A DNA stretch of 64,000 nucleotides from Moniliella sp. 'wahieum' (GCA_003971905.1 RSEE01000020.1:434001-498000), one strand, 5' to 3'. Positions 32,164-44,903 are shown, counted from the stretch's first letter. A program made the numbers and translations. Notes: generated by a model from the letters alone, not told the origin.

Positions 32164-33909
32164 ATGCCCACCCCTTCGCCGCCTGGCCGCACCTCAACCA
32201 GCAGCATGAGCATCGGGTACGGCCCCGCCCCGCCCCGTCCTTCGCCTTCGGCACCCCCTCCAACTTTGGCGCGATGGCCATGGCCCATGCCATTCACGCG
32301 GCCTCCGCCTCTGCCTCCGCCTCCTCCCCTCCACGCGCCCTTCCCCCCCCGCGCTCCCTTGCCCACTCTCGCGCGTCTCATCCCGATCAAAGACATCCCA
32401 TCCATCTTCACGTCGCTCGTCCCGACGAGCTAGCGACTCAGTCTTTTCCCCCGGCCACGTGCTCATGGACAAGATCACCCATGCCTTCCAGCCATGCCCT
32501 GCTTCGGACCAAGCACGACCCAATCCGCCTCCGCCTCCTCGGTCTCATCCTACCCATCCCACCCATCGTCGTATCCATCACGACACCCATCCACGCCTTC
32601 GCTCCTCGCCGGATCGGACGGCAGCAGCCCCACCAGTACCGTCGACGACGCTTTTCCGCCCTCCCAGTACTCGGCGGACAACTCGCTATCGTACGCCCCG
32701 CCTTTGCACCGCACCAGCCCAACGGACCTGCCCGATCTCGCCTTGCCTTCGCTGGAACCCTCGGACCCCTACCCCACACCCGAAGCCGCCGAAGCTATCC
32801 GCATGCTCGCCTCCCACCCATCATGGGAGACCTATGCCCATCTGGTTGGGGGACCCCTGCCCGCGCCCCCCACCACAGCCCATCCCAGCCAACTTATCTG
32901 CCCGCCGCCCCCTCAAGAAGTTGCCCACCCCGCACCTACCACCATCACCACCCTATCCCCAAGACGATCGTGCGCAAACGGTCCCACAGCAACCAAGATG
33001 AACCGGGGGAGAAGCGATGTCGGAGTACGAGTCCTTCCACAGCCCCTTCGTGTCCGTCGCCGTCCGTTTCACCTTCGCGCCCGCCTGGATCTGACAAGGA
33101 GGACGATGGGCACGCTTGTTTTGGGCAGCGACCCTGGGTCCTGCCTCCCTGGGCACCACGCCAAGTCGATTGGGCAGCGGTGGAAAAGGCCGATTCGACA
33201 GGCCAGCTGCCCAGTAAGGTGGCGCAGGTCCTGCGACAATACCTTAGTCAGCCCGAAGGGACCCAGCGCACCACTTACCCAGGAACCTGGCCTGGGCTGC
33301 AACCGCACCTCGATCGGTTACGCGAGCAGGTCCTGCGTGGGGAACGGGCGGATTTAGCAGCGTTGTACTGGGCTAAGATGCAGCCCAAACCGGCCGTTCG
33401 CACCGACTCCGCCTCCCGTTCGGCCGCAGCTCCTGCCCGCCTGAGCAGACGGAGAAGCGTAGGAATCACTTGGCTTCGGAACAGAAACGTCGGACTAACA
33501 TTCGTCGTGGGTACCAAGACTTGGTAGCCCTCGTCCCTTCCCTCCAGCATTACAACAGGGACGACGTGAAGGTTGGGATGACGATGGAGAGCGAGTGTTT
33601 GCGCAAGAGTGAGTTCTTCTTCCCCCTCCTCCTCTCTTCCTCAGCACCGACCTGACCTCATCTGGCTTGCTTCGGTTTCTGTTTCGAGCAGCCATCGATC
33701 ATATGCGGCAGCTGGCGGAAACGCATGCTTCGCTCGTAGCCAAACGGGACGATACGATTGACTTGCTGGGCACCGCATACAAAGTCCCGCTCCTACACCC
33801 TTTGCTCTCCCCTGCTCCTCTGCCAAGCGCCACCATCACACCTGCCGATCTCGATCTACAACTTGTCAAACCCCAGGCCACCTGCACTGCCCCTTCCAGC
33901 ACCTCCTAA
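32164..33909 (+). CDS. bHLH transcription factor, E-box class B
   Basis: A DNA-binding regulator. The N-terminal two thirds are disordered and Ser/Pro/Ala-rich (AFGTPSNFGAMAMAHAIHAA near 32240; HPSSYPSRHPSTPSLLAGSD and ASHPSWETYAHLVGGPLP further on). A helical block PSKVAQVLRQYLSQPEGTQ and HLDRLREQVLRGERADLAAL lies at 33210-33370. The bHLH basic region reads EKRRNHLASEQKRRTNIRRG (33450-33510). The His, Glu and Arg of H-LAS-E-QKR-R are spaced as the H5-E9-R13 set that contacts CACGTG. Helix 1 continues YQDLVALVPSLQ. Helix 2 is formed across intron 33609-33691 (donor GTGAGT) as LRKTIDHMRQLAETHASLVA, running on into a possible zipper (KRDDTIDLLGTAY). The stop is at 33907-33909. Frames shift at least three times, and the start at 32164 is tentative. 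Similar to fungal INO4/MLX-like bHLH proteins by basic-region style, but no target pathway can be assigned. Confidence 0.72.
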
Positions 33910-34943
33910 CACCTCCCCTCCCTGCCCCCTTGCCCTTGGGGTGGGGGGTCGACCCTCCCCACCTGCACCTTTCCCTTGTCCGTTGTCCTTTGTCCCTACT
34001 GGGCCTCGGGTGCAGGTCCAGTGCTTCGTTTTGCTCCTGTTCAGTACTCAGTTCGGTGTTAATCCATCCATTTTTGCTTTTCTTCGTCAGCTTCATCGAT
34101 CAGCGATCATATGTGTTTTCTGTATGGTCCCACTCCGCTTTTCTACCTCGGAAAGATCCTCTGGCCTTAGGACTAGGGAGGGAACCTGTCACATTGCACA
34201 TGTCACGCTAACGCGCGGTCGCGCAAGGTCATGGATCCGATCATCACTACGCTAGTCGCTAGCCATGGTTCCCGCCGTCATCGTCATCGTCATCACGGAC
34301 ATAATATAGACGCCCACCATGCATCCCGGCGGCACGCTGGCCGCGTATGAAATTTGAGGGTTGGTCGCACATGGGTGGGTGCATGGGCGCCCTGATCGAT
34401 TAGATGACTGGATGAGGTGATGCATGATGAGATGATGACACCGCGGGTCGGTCCAAGCCTCTCGCTCGGGCCGGTCGGGCCGGTTGAGCGGGTCAGGCTG
34501 GTCCGACCTCCGAACTGGGTGATGGGGGCCTGCCCTTGTGGGCCCTGTGTCCCTCGGGGTTTGGTTGGAGGGCGTTGCACGTTGAACGGATGGTAAGACG
34601 GGAGGAACCCAAAAGGATTTGGGTGGAGAACCTCTGGTCTGGAAATGTAATAGAGCAAAGCAATGGCGGTGGTGGTGGTTAAACGTTAGCTTAAAGTCTA
34701 AGATCTAAGCCTCAGGTCTTAGATCCTTATGCCACACCTAGAGGAGACAGGGGTTCGAACAAAGCCGGAGTACACAAGTGGAGGCTTCGGAGGTCAAATA
34801 TAGAAGGCCCAAGAGGCAAAGGGTGATTAAGGTGATTGATAATCGATAAGGCCTAAGCCTAAGGCGCCTTGGCCTATGTACGGAACCGAGGGCCCAACAC
34901 GTATCGGATGCAGGTTACAGGTTACCGGTTAACTGACCGGACC

Positions 34944-34999
34944 GAGTAACTGAGTAACTGAGTAACTGAGTAACTGAGTAACTGAATAACTGAATAACT
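34944..34999. repeat. GAGTAACT 8-mer array
   Basis: Seven consecutive 8-base units: five GAGTAACT followed by two GAATAACT. The block of identical units next to a block of variant units suggests recent unit duplication. Confidence 0.9.
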
Positions 35000-35554
35000 G
35001 TGTACTGACCCGTCTCTGTTGTCGCCCACCCACATCCCGTACCCCTGTCATCAATCGTCACGCGTCACTACCGACAATACGTTCTCCACCTACTGCTGAG
35101 GCCAAGGACGGATGCTCGAACGAGGAGCGAGAAAGTGCGCGACGCAGTATACGAGATCGATGCGAAGAAAGAGACAGGGGACGAGATAGGGAACAAGGGA
35201 AGGTAAGGAGTAAGGGGGGGGGGGGGAGGGGAGGTGAAAGCGCAGAATCGGAAGCGGAAGTGGAAGCGGACGGAGTGGGGTGGGGGGAGAATCGGTAGCA
35301 GCTCGACTGCTGAACCAAATCAAGATGTTCTTGACGAAACCACCAAGGGCATCGGTATTATGCCTCAGGAGGAGCCCGAGGGGGGGGGGGATAAGAAACG
35401 GGTAGACAGACCCGAATGCAGGCCGGGGGGAATCGAGGGAATCAGGCCAACGTACACAGCACTCAAAAATGTCCGGACCAAAAACAAAAACAAACGAAGG
35501 AAACTAGATAAGAGGCGGCGAAGGGGACCCAAATTGAGAACCGACACGGGGGGT

Positions 35555-35600
35555 GAGATGGAGATGGAGATGGAGATGGAGATGGAGATGGAGATGGAGA
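35555..35600. repeat. GAGATG hexamer array
   Basis: Seven to eight GAGATG units about 70 bp beyond the stop codon of the AST1-like gene, so probably in its 3' untranslated region. Confidence 0.85.
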
Positions 35601-35670
35601 ATGGGACGTGGACGGGGACAGGGATGGGGACGGGGGTAAGCACAGGGGCAAGGAACCGGACGAAAGCGTC

Positions 35671-38600
35671 CTACGTCACCCGCACCACCACCGTCGCGCC
35701 GGCGGGCCGAGGTGGAAGTAGAAAAGGCGGGGGAATCGAACGCGCGATGGGCATCTTCCATGGCCAAGATGGAGCTCAAACGAGGACAGATGGTACCTTC
35801 CAAAGCGGCGCGACGCATGCTTTGCAACGCATCCTGTGTGTCGGAGCCCACATCGACCCCAATCCACTCGTACTCAATATTTCTTGTCCTTTTTGAAAAA
35901 TGTTCGACGGAGCGAATGGAGGTGAGTCTTCATCCCCGGTTGGCCCGTTCGGTCATCACTGTAGCACGTGACAAAGTGGCCTTGGCGCGCCAAGATACGT
36001 CGTGCGGCATCGTACAATTTTCGTCCGCCAATCGTATCCACAACCAAATCAAAGCTGCTTTCGTGAAGCGAGTTGATCGCCCACAGTGCCTCGCCTACCA
36101 CCACTTCATGCGCACCGTTGGCTTGCGCAATCCCGTACCCATCCGACGCGCCTGGCGGACACTGCGCCACAATGATCAACCCCAATCGCGCACACGCTTG
36201 CATCGTCAACAACCCCACACCGTCATGCGCATTCAGAATGAGAACACGAGAACCACGCTCCAGTTGTTGGCAGTAGTGTTGTTGCACTTGGAACGCCATC
36301 GCGCCCGTAGCGGGCAACGCGGCAATTTGTTCCGTCGTCAAGCTCTCCTCAGGCGCCTTGGCCACGAGAGAATGGTCAATGGTAATGTACTCGGCGAGCG
36401 CACCCGACTAGAAAACCAAAAAAACGCGAGTTAGTCGCCTGCTTTGCTCAAACCATCCATCATCCTGCTACACAGCACGGAGGGAGGGAGGGGAGGGGGG
36501 GAACCCGCTTTACGTACCCTTTTCGAATCGGTCAAACCAAAGATAATGTCGCCCTTGCGCAGCTCTTCCACCGCCCACCCCACATCGGCAATCCGACCAC
36601 AAAAGCTACGGCCGGGCACAAAGCCGTACCCAGCCGTCGACTGCGCCCGCTCTCGCACAATCGCCCGGTCCACCCCATCAATCGCCACGGCAATCACAGC
36701 GACCAGAACTTCCTTCGGTCCAACCTTACGCGGCGGAGGCGTGTGCGCTGTCAAGCCAATCATTGCCGGTAATTCTTCCACCGAAGACGAACTCGTCTCG
36801 GCCCGTTTCTTGAACCGCCACATACTGTCCCGTTGTTGCGGTTGGAACGCACTGGTAATCGCCACGGTGGCCATAGTGGTCTTGCTCTGCAACGGGTCCT
36901 CCGTTTGAGAATGCCGCCGGGGCCGGTCGATCGTCGTGGGTTTGCGCACCGGCGCAGCTGGCGAACTGATGATCGACGTGGGTCCCCGCGCGTTCGCATA
37001 GCCAGGTACGGACGCCAAGTTCTGTTGGGTGAGCGATAAGCGTTGGAGCGGGATACCGTTGCTGGAAGCAATGGACGAGGCACGCGCCAGAGACTGGGTA
37101 TCCGTCACGCTGCGCCTGTCTGCCATGAGCGCAGCAGTAGGTGCGCCCAGCGGGGCGGATTTGGCCCAAGCGGGGTGGGTTGGCTGGGCTGTCGATGGAG
37201 CCGGCACTAAGCGAGGTGGCCGAGGTAGGGACTTGTGGTTGACGGAGTACGGGGCAGGCGAACGAATTTCCTCCACAGCAGCAGCTGGAAGAGAACTCTG
37301 CCATTCATCAATACTTTCCATGGGACGGGAGACCATGCCGACCTTGGCGCGAGGACGGAAAGAGCCATCGGAACCTACTGCGTCTGAGCTGCCCAGTTGT
37401 CCGTTCCGTCCGCTCCGGACCGACGAGGTGCGGGGGATACGATCTGAGCTGGTGCTCAGGCCCGACGCACTCCAGGTCGACGGTAAAGGCGTTCCTGGGG
37501 TAACCGGGGAGTCCTCCGCCGAAGGCTGGGAGTGGGCTGGGCCATCCGACAGCCCTGAAGGAATGGACGGGGGGAGTCCAGTCCACGGGAGGAGGCGCGA
37601 TGGGTAGATACAAAGGAGTTGGTTTTTCCTTTGGCGACAAGGACTTCATCGACAAGGGTTGCAGCAGTGCACTACGTCCGGGCGTCTTTTCTTTGGTTTA
37701 CCGGTTTTGGCCTCCTTTTTGGTCACACGCGTAGCGGTGATGCCACCAGGAAGGACAATCTCACCTTGTCCTTGTCCTTGTCCGTGTCCTTGTCCTTGTC
37801 CCTCTTCAGTAGGTTTGGTCTTCTTCTTTTTGGCTTTTTGTTTGGGCTCAGGCTTCTTGACCACCGTGATACGTTTCGTCCCCGATTTGGCTGCACTCTG
37901 ATCGGACGAGTGCGAGGTAGCGGGGGTGGTGGTGGGTGTGCTCTGGTCCTCGGCCGAGAGCAAGCTACTAGGCTGGGGTTCCGCGGGCGCGGGACGAACA
38001 GCCGACTCTTGCGGCAGAGGCGAAACGATCGAGCGAGGGCTGGTCAAGAGTTCAGAATGACCAGAACCAGCAGGACTTCGGGCTCCAACGGGGCGTTGCC
38101 GTGGGGGCCGCACAGGGTTCGTCGTGGGAACCGAGATTGGCATTGGCCTCACGGGGCAGAGCTAAAGAGGGTTCCGTCACATCGCTTGTCCCCCCTGGGC
38201 CCACCACCTGGTGCTGGTCATCTTGCGCTGTCGACGCCACGATAGAAGGGACCGTAGCCGGTAGCGGAGGCAAGTCTGCAGCCTCTGGAGGGGAAGCGAC
38301 CTGAGGGGGGGGGTGGGAATGGTATCGGGCGTGGGAATAGAAGGAACGTTGGAGGGGGGACTGCGATTGCTGGGGCTGGGTTGCTGGCGGGGTCTCTCTC
38401 GGAGTGTCGTCGGTACGTGGTTGCATGACGGTTGTGTCAGCCTCTTCTTCCGGCTCCAAGACATCAAAGAAACGAGTGGCAGAGCGCTCAAAAGGTTCCT
38501 TCCCTTCAGATGAGATGGTGCAAGTGGGTGTGATCTCGTCGAAAGGGCCGTGCCCTCCTGCAGACCAGGATAGAGGTGGTTCCCCTTATATTGTTCGGGG

Positions 38601-41600
38601 GAAGGCGAGCTAGTGGACTCACGTGCCTGGGCAGAAGCGCGGGCCAAAGACCAAGGACGTGAGCGCCGCTCACTTCCTCCCTCGGAAACCATGTCGGATG
38701 CACTGCTTGAACTGCCATGACGCTGGTGACCATACATGCGTAACTTGCCCAACCCAAGACTGAGTGTATCCGCCAGTGTCTTTGGAGACCGCAGACCCAC
38801 TTTGGGGGAGTGGGGAGATGCTGGAGCCGCGTCGCTGCTCTCGGTAGCCTCCTTTGATGGAGCATTAGTCGCGATGGCTTCCGACACGGGCGGATCAACA
38901 TGCGCCTCGGCCGTTGGCGTCGAGGACTTGTTCCCCATGAAAATTGGTGAGGGAGACTTCTGCAATGCGAGGGGGGTGATGGCCCCGGTAGGTGAACCCA
39001 ACGCTAGTGGGCTAGGAGCAGGTGAAATCACCGGCGAATGGAAGGCTGGTAACGGCCCCGTGTCATAACACTGGGACTAGCCACGATGGAAGGTGTCTCC
39101 TTTGCTTTGACAGCCTCTGCCAAGGCTTGTTCTTCCTGCAACTTTTGGGCCTTGGCGCGCTCTTCCTGGTCGACTGTCTGGGAAGCGCCCAACCAGGCAG
39201 CTCCAAGGTCCGGGTCGAGCCCATCGAAAGAGTGGAGAGAACGGGAGGCGTCTTCTTCTTGTTTGGACACCGGCTCTGCCCCCGGTTCATTTGAGACCGA
39301 CTCTGGCTGCTCAGTCGTTGGATCCTCCTGGGCCTCGATGTAGGTCGTTTCGGAGCGGTGCAGGTCGGGCTTGGAAGTAGGCATCGCCTCGGCCGTAACA
39401 GCCGTTTCTTCCGTAGAATGAGACGGTTCCGTTTCCTTCCCAAATCGATCCAGAATGCCACGTAAGCCAAGGAGGTCATCTCCCTGTGATCCGGAGGCAG
39501 GGATTGCGGCTTGGGGAACATCATCCACGTGAGGGGGAGGCGGCTTGGCCTGTGACGTCTGTGGCAAGACGGATTCCGCCTTCTTCTCCTCCACTGCCAG
39601 TTGCTTATCCTCTGGCACAGCCGCCGAAAGGTCCTTAGGGTTCTCCTTGGACGTTTCCTCGCGCTTGGACTCGGGCTTGGCATCCGCATCCAACTCGGGT
39701 TCCTTGGCAGCGAGAATCGCATTGATACCAAAGATGGAACCGAGGGAGATGGCAGACAATCGCTTGGGATTAACAACAGGCAATGTCGGGGGTGCATCGG
39801 AAGGATGGGGAACGGCGGGGGTGGTAGAACCAGATGGTTCGGCACTTTGCACTGCCGCGTGGTGGTCCACGGGGGCGGGGTAGGCAGGCGTCACGCTTCC
39901 CCGTCGAGAAGAAACGGATGATGCCCCCTCACTTTCTTCCGCTACGCGTTCGAGCGTGCCGCGGGGAACGGGGGCCCACTCAGCCGCCGGGTCCGAGGGC
40001 AGAGGAGAATGGTGATCCGTGTCGCTCGATGACTCGTCCTCCTCTCCGTCCTCGTCGCCCGAATCGGCACCTGATACCGCTGGAGCCACAGGGCGCGCAC
40101 GGGGGTCCGAGCTGTAACTCCGGTGCAGCGGCTCGTCCGAGTCGCTTTCCGAATCGCTTCCATGGCTCGTACGTTCGGGAACAGACGGGTGAGACGGGTA
40201 CCGATGCCGCGCTCGCACTGGAGCTTGGGGCGGCATAGGCAGAAGCCGGAGCGGAGGGTACATGCGGCTGGAGGGGCGGCTGCATCGCAGGCAGAGTCTG
40301 CGATGCAGGAAGGGGAAGCTGCGAGGTGCGGGCGGGGCTGGAACCATAGGCTCCTCTCGAGTGTGGCACAGAGGCATGATCAACAGCAAGGGGAAGGAGA
40401 AACCTGAGCATTCCAGGGCCCAGCCACTTGGCCAACCTGATAATTGGGTGCCCCGGGGGCCAGCCAACACGAGGGCGAGCAACGTGGTCTTGTTTGCGAG
40501 CGAGGCCATTGGCGGTAGAACCGTGAGTAAAGCGATTGTGGATGGGCACTGGGAGCTCCCCAGGCACGCGCCGTCATGGCCACGTCACCAGGCGGAGGAG
40601 GTGCTGCAAGGTGCGGATCATGTGGCCGCTCCCATGTACGTGCGATATCGGTGCCAGAAACGGAGGCCATGAAGGATTTCCAATCGCCTGGGCGGGGACG
40701 AGTGTCCCACTGGCCATATCCGGGTCCTTGTCCTGGGGGATGCACGTAGGGCTCAGGAGAGTGCATACGAGGCGTATGGTAACCATTCGGGCCGCGGCTG
40801 CTGATGCTCGAGGTCCGGGAGGGTGCGGAGGGGACATACGAGGGGGCATAGGCAGGTCCTAATGGGCGCGTGTCAGTACATACTAAACTGGTTGCATTCC
40901 CGAAAACGAACGGGGTCACGTACCATGGCCAGGCTGGGTGTGAGTAGGCGACGGACTGCGCATGCCGCCATAAGCGCTATGGGCACGGATCACAGGCGAG
41001 TACCCGCGTGGCGGCGGTTGAGGCTGGGGCGACAAGGCACCGGGCCCACGCGAGTAAGGGGGGTAGGCGTAGGCAGGAGCAGGAGCAGGAGCGGGAGCGA
41101 GAACGGGAGAGGAAGCGGGCGGGGCCATAGGGAGGTGGGAGGAGTAGCTGGAGGAGTAGCTGGAGGGCAGGGAGGGCACGGGTGGGACGACCTGTTGCTC
41201 CAAGGCAGCGGCGTACGAGTGGCGGGCAGACTTGTTCTTGGACAAGCGCATCGAGGCACGTGGGCTGAGAGAGCCGAGCCATGAGCCAAGGGAGCGGGAG
41301 GAGCGGTTGGTGGCGGCGCTGGTCTGGGAGCGCGCATCGTCGTCGGACAGGGCTGCGGATGGGACGTAGCTGCGGCTCTTGTTGCGGGGGCGATGGCCCG
41401 TGTGGGTGGGGGTGTAGTAGAAGCCGTTGGGGAGCTGGTTGGGGGCGGCGGCGGACGCGGGGGGCGGATGGGCGAGGGGCCCGTGGGCGGAAAACATGCT
41501 GCCGCTGAGGATGGTGGGCTCGGGGGCGGCGAAGCGAGGGCCGGGCGCACGGGGGGGGCGTAGCGCGTGGAGCGGGTGGCGGAGGTGGCATCGCTGGTGG

Positions 41601-41697
41601 TGGGTGCGTAGGACGCTGGGCGGCGGCCCGAGGCCGAGCGGGTGTCGCTGTAGGTGTGCGACGGCCGGTTGAGCAGCGAGTCGACGATGCGCGGCAT
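35671..41697 (-). CDS. AST1-like medium-chain dehydrogenase/reductase with a very long disordered N-terminus
   Basis: The C-terminal about 350 residues are an MDR-fold (zinc-less, quinone-reductase-like) domain. A GroES-like part has PKEVLVAVIAVAIDGVDRAI, GYGFVPGRSFCGRIADVG and ELRKGDIIFGLTDSKR. After intron 36408-36517 come SGALAEYITIDHSLVAKAPE and TTEQIAALPATGAMAFQVQ. The nucleotide-binding Rossmann turn is VLILNAHDGVGLLTMQACAR. FDLVVDTIGGRKLYDAARRI follows, and the domain ends GATVVVRVT at 35671. Upstream, protein-like Ser/Pro/Glu-rich sequence runs without a credible gene boundary to ATG 41697 (MPRIVDSLLNRPSHTYSDTR), with an intron at 40859-40923. I traced an open frame through 37337-37580, the likeliest split point, and found continuous Ser/Gly-rich coding. 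The linker includes an acidic SDSESDSDEPLHRSYSSD patch, a lysine-rich KPEPKQKAKKKKTKP patch and a GQ repeat. Catalytic zinc cysteines are not seen. Two adjacent genes remain possible. Confidence 0.7.
37763..37803 (-). repeat. In-frame GQ-coding repeat within the AST1-like gene
   Basis: Tandem CTTGTC hexamers (plus-strand reading), encoding Gly-Gln pairs with one Gly-His in the disordered region of the AST1-like protein. Confidence 0.8.
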
Positions 41698-44600
41698 GGG
41701 TGGTGGCGGGGAGGAGGAGGAGGAGGGCGGACGCATCCAGGCGGGCGTGCGATCGCAGGGAGGGTGAGGGCGGCGGGTGATGCAGTGTGCTGAAATCTGA
41801 GTGTGAGAGCAGCGATGAGCGATGAGCGATGACATCGCTGAGATCGATCTGAGAACGGCCGAGTGCGCCGTCGGAGTGTCCAGACGTTCAGGCGGGCACC
41901 AGTCAACCAGCCCCCGCAGCAGCACGCAGTGCGCAGCCCGGGGCTGACATAAGCAGCCACGCACTGCCCCCGTGTGGCCCTCGCAGCACAGCTCTGGTCG
42001 TTGATCCGCGACAGGACGGGTGATGCGCGCGTGACGCCTGCGAGATCACACAGGTCACAGGTCACATGTCACACTCAACCGAGGCGTTCGGTCGGCCCGC
42101 AGGGGGGCTGTCTGGCTGCATGCCGTGGCCAATGCGCAGGCGCATCCGACCCTCTCTGGCCGGTTGCGCCACACTAGTCACGTGTCACTCTGACAGTGAC
42201 ATTAGTGACTGCACCTCCCCCCGTGCGGGTGGGAGAATGCGCGCCGAACCATGGCTGCCTATTGGTGCACACAACTCGCCCCCAAGTCGCGTTATGGACA
42301 GCCCCACAACACTTCACTAGTCACTCCGCGCTTGGGCAGGGACTGGGCGGGACTGCCACAACCGAGTGCGGCTGGTAGGCAGGGATGGTGGAGGCATGCT
42401 CCATCAGTATATTACAGTAGCAAGTGGGGCACAGCTAACAACAATCCTCCTCCTCCTGTCGCGGCCTGACACCCCTCCCTGAGCCATCCCACTTACCCAC
42501 TCATCAGTTTTGGATCAATCCATAGTACCTGCTGTCCCCGGGGGGGCCAGACGAGCTGGCGAGCCCAGATGAGTCAATACGCGCGCTCTCTTCGCCATCT
42601 CTCACCTCGAGACATGCTCTGCTCCCAGGCGCGCAATAGTACTAGGACTTTGGGTCGTCGACCCGAGAGGTCCCCTCATGTTACGGCTACGCGGGCCTCC
42701 ACGGATCTCCCCGCTGAGGGTTGAGGACGGAGCGCATCTATGGCTCGTTTATTTCCTTCTTATTCGTCAATCTATACACAGTATAGATGTGACACCTTCT
42801 CTTAATGTCGACTCCCCTGCTCTCTCCGTCTTCTTTCCACTCAGTTTCGCATCTTTCTCAGCAGACCCATTGTCAGACTCACGCCGTGCTAGGGGGCCCT
42901 TGGCCCACTAGGCCCGTATGGGCACTATGACGTGATTCCTATCAGTTGGGAGATCCTGTGTCCACCTCTCGACTATGCCCCCTTCCTGAGAGGACATATA
43001 CCTCCTGTCCGTCCATAGATGTATCCAATCCATCTGCGTCCCTTCCCCCATCTCCGTCTCCTGACAGCCATCACACCTCTTCAATTCCGCAGTGTTGGGC
43101 TTTCCATCATACCCAGTTTTTGGAGCGCTCTCTAGAAATTCCACACTACCAATCCTAGTCTCAGATCTAATCCTGTTTCCCGCTGCGTCCAGGCAGCCGC
43201 AGGCTATTAACTACTCCTTCTTTTCGCCTCCAAAAGTCTGGAAGACTTTATTCACACACGTCACACTACGCCTGTCCAAGCCGGTACCTACGCAACATCG
43301 ATACACAAGCAGTCGCATCACAGCCATACATCGAGAGGTCTCTACTTGGCACGGGCTTAGGCACGAGTCTCTGCCTAAGCTTCTGGAGATTCTCCTTTAA
43401 TCCCCGCCGGGCGGGCCCCAACTGATGGGGTCCACTCATGACACTTCGGATCGTATGTGACAGTACGGGTGGGCGCAAAACCGTCAGGAGTGTCACATGT
43501 CGCCGGCAGCCTCCGCGCCAGCCGGCCTGATGGAGTGACAAACACAATCCGCCCCTGAGAGGCCTGAACAGGGAAACCATCGTGTATAGCGACCACAGGC
43601 AGATGTATGCCCCGTGGACTGCGGATTTGGCCCGGGGGGCCAGTGTCGATGTCCTAGTGAACCAACTGGCTATGGAGATGGCAACGGATGCTGAAGCCTA
43701 CAAGACCGTGGCGCAGGTGATCGATTGCGGGCAAGAGAGAAGTGGGGTTGGGTGGTAGGAGAAGTAGGACGAGGACTATACAGCAGAAGGCTACTAGTTG
43801 CTGGCTTCCGTGCGGATACGCGCGCATCACCAGTTTCGAAGCCCGCGGAGCCTCGGGCTGGTGACTAGTGACTATAGTGAGGCCGGGGGCCGGAAGTGCT
43901 CCACTACGGCCGGTGAAGTTAACCCCACAGTCACCGTCTTAACATGTAACACCAGTCCCCGCAGCGTCCGGGGTAAACGGTAAACAGGGTATATTCGAAA
44001 ACTATTTGGGCATAATAGGGTTACGTTATAGCCACCAGCACGAGGAAGTGCCATCGGATGATGTTGATGATGCATGTTAATGCTAAGTAGTGCCGCAGGA
44101 GGCTTCGCAGCCTTGCAGTCTGCTTCGTCTGCATCGCTGTATCACAGCATGTCACGCTGTGTTGGAAGCCCTCCTTTGGTTGGTAAAGCCGACGTGGTGC
44201 CTATCTTCTGCCTTGAAGATACGCAGCAGAGCAACTTCTCGACAGCAATTATGTTGGCAAGGGTAACTTGAACTTGCTTTTGTGGAGAGAGAGGGGGGCA
44301 TTGTCAGCGAATCGAGAATGCTGGTTGATGTGAGGATACCAAAGCAACAGAGCCCAGTCCGTTCGGAAAAGAAGCGCGCCGGGTAGCCAAACATGATTAT
44401 AGGCGCGATACTTGGTTTGGCCAGCAAGCCAGGCACCATGTGCATCACGTGCAGGTGGGGGGGTTGATCGTAGGGTTGCTGTCGAACGTCATGGTCCTGT
44501 CCGATATTTAGATCGACCATGATCATCTCAAGCATATCTGGTCGATGGCCGCTCCGCGCTGCCCCCGCGGGATCGAACTTCATGACGTCACGTGATGCGC

Positions 44601-44903
44601 CTGACCCACCTCGTGACGGGGAGGGTAGAGTAGGGTTCGGGGATCCGGCCCCCAGCCGCCGGTACCCGGGCCCCGCCATCCGACCGGGCCGGGGCGGATC
44701 CGGGTGGCCACCCAAGGCAGCAGCGCGCAGTGGCCCAGTGCTGCCTTTGGCCCAGCCCGTTTCAACGCTCTTGCACAGCCTGGCACGGCGCCTGCCTGCC
44801 TACTTGCCCCACGATCCGCCTTATAGGCTGCCCGCCTGAAAACCCGTCTTCCGGCGCCGCGCGTCTTGTTGCTTCCTTGTCCAGCCCCACCACCCTCGTC
44901 GTC
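41698..44903. other. Gene-poor 3.2 kb region
   Basis: The first few hundred bases contain the GC-rich leader of the AST1-like gene. About 42600-43400 has clearly lower GC, with many short frames on both strands. At 43532-43758 a plus-strand frame without ATG at its head reads protein-like sequence (LNRETIVYSDHRQMYAPWTA, then VDVLVNQLAMEMATDAEAYK) and stops at a TAG. It could be a gene fragment. I could not assign any of it to a known family. The end of the region holds the acyl-CoA dehydrogenase promoter. Confidence 0.45.

Larger units (their letters stand above)
33910..35670. other. Repeat-rich intergenic region between convergent genes
   Basis: About 1.8 kb separating the bHLH gene and the AST1-like gene. 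Holds an 8-mer array (34944-34999), a 13-base G run (about 35214-35226) and a hexamer array (35555-35600). It also has AAGATCTAAGCCTCAGGTCTTAGATC-like short inverted words near 34700-34725. No RNA gene was found: the GGGGTTCGAAC at about 34750 lacks tRNA stems. Confidence 0.5.

Noticed and set aside
31881-33527. 548-codon frame taken as one complete protein
   Set aside because: Only its parts around 32240-32460 and 32950-33430 look protein-like; the bHLH domain and the 32494-32940 segment are in other frames, so the frame as given is a mixture.
34745-34765. TTCGAAC box resembling a tRNA T-loop (also near 55915)
   Set aside because: No matching acceptor, D or anticodon stems in the surrounding 90 bases.
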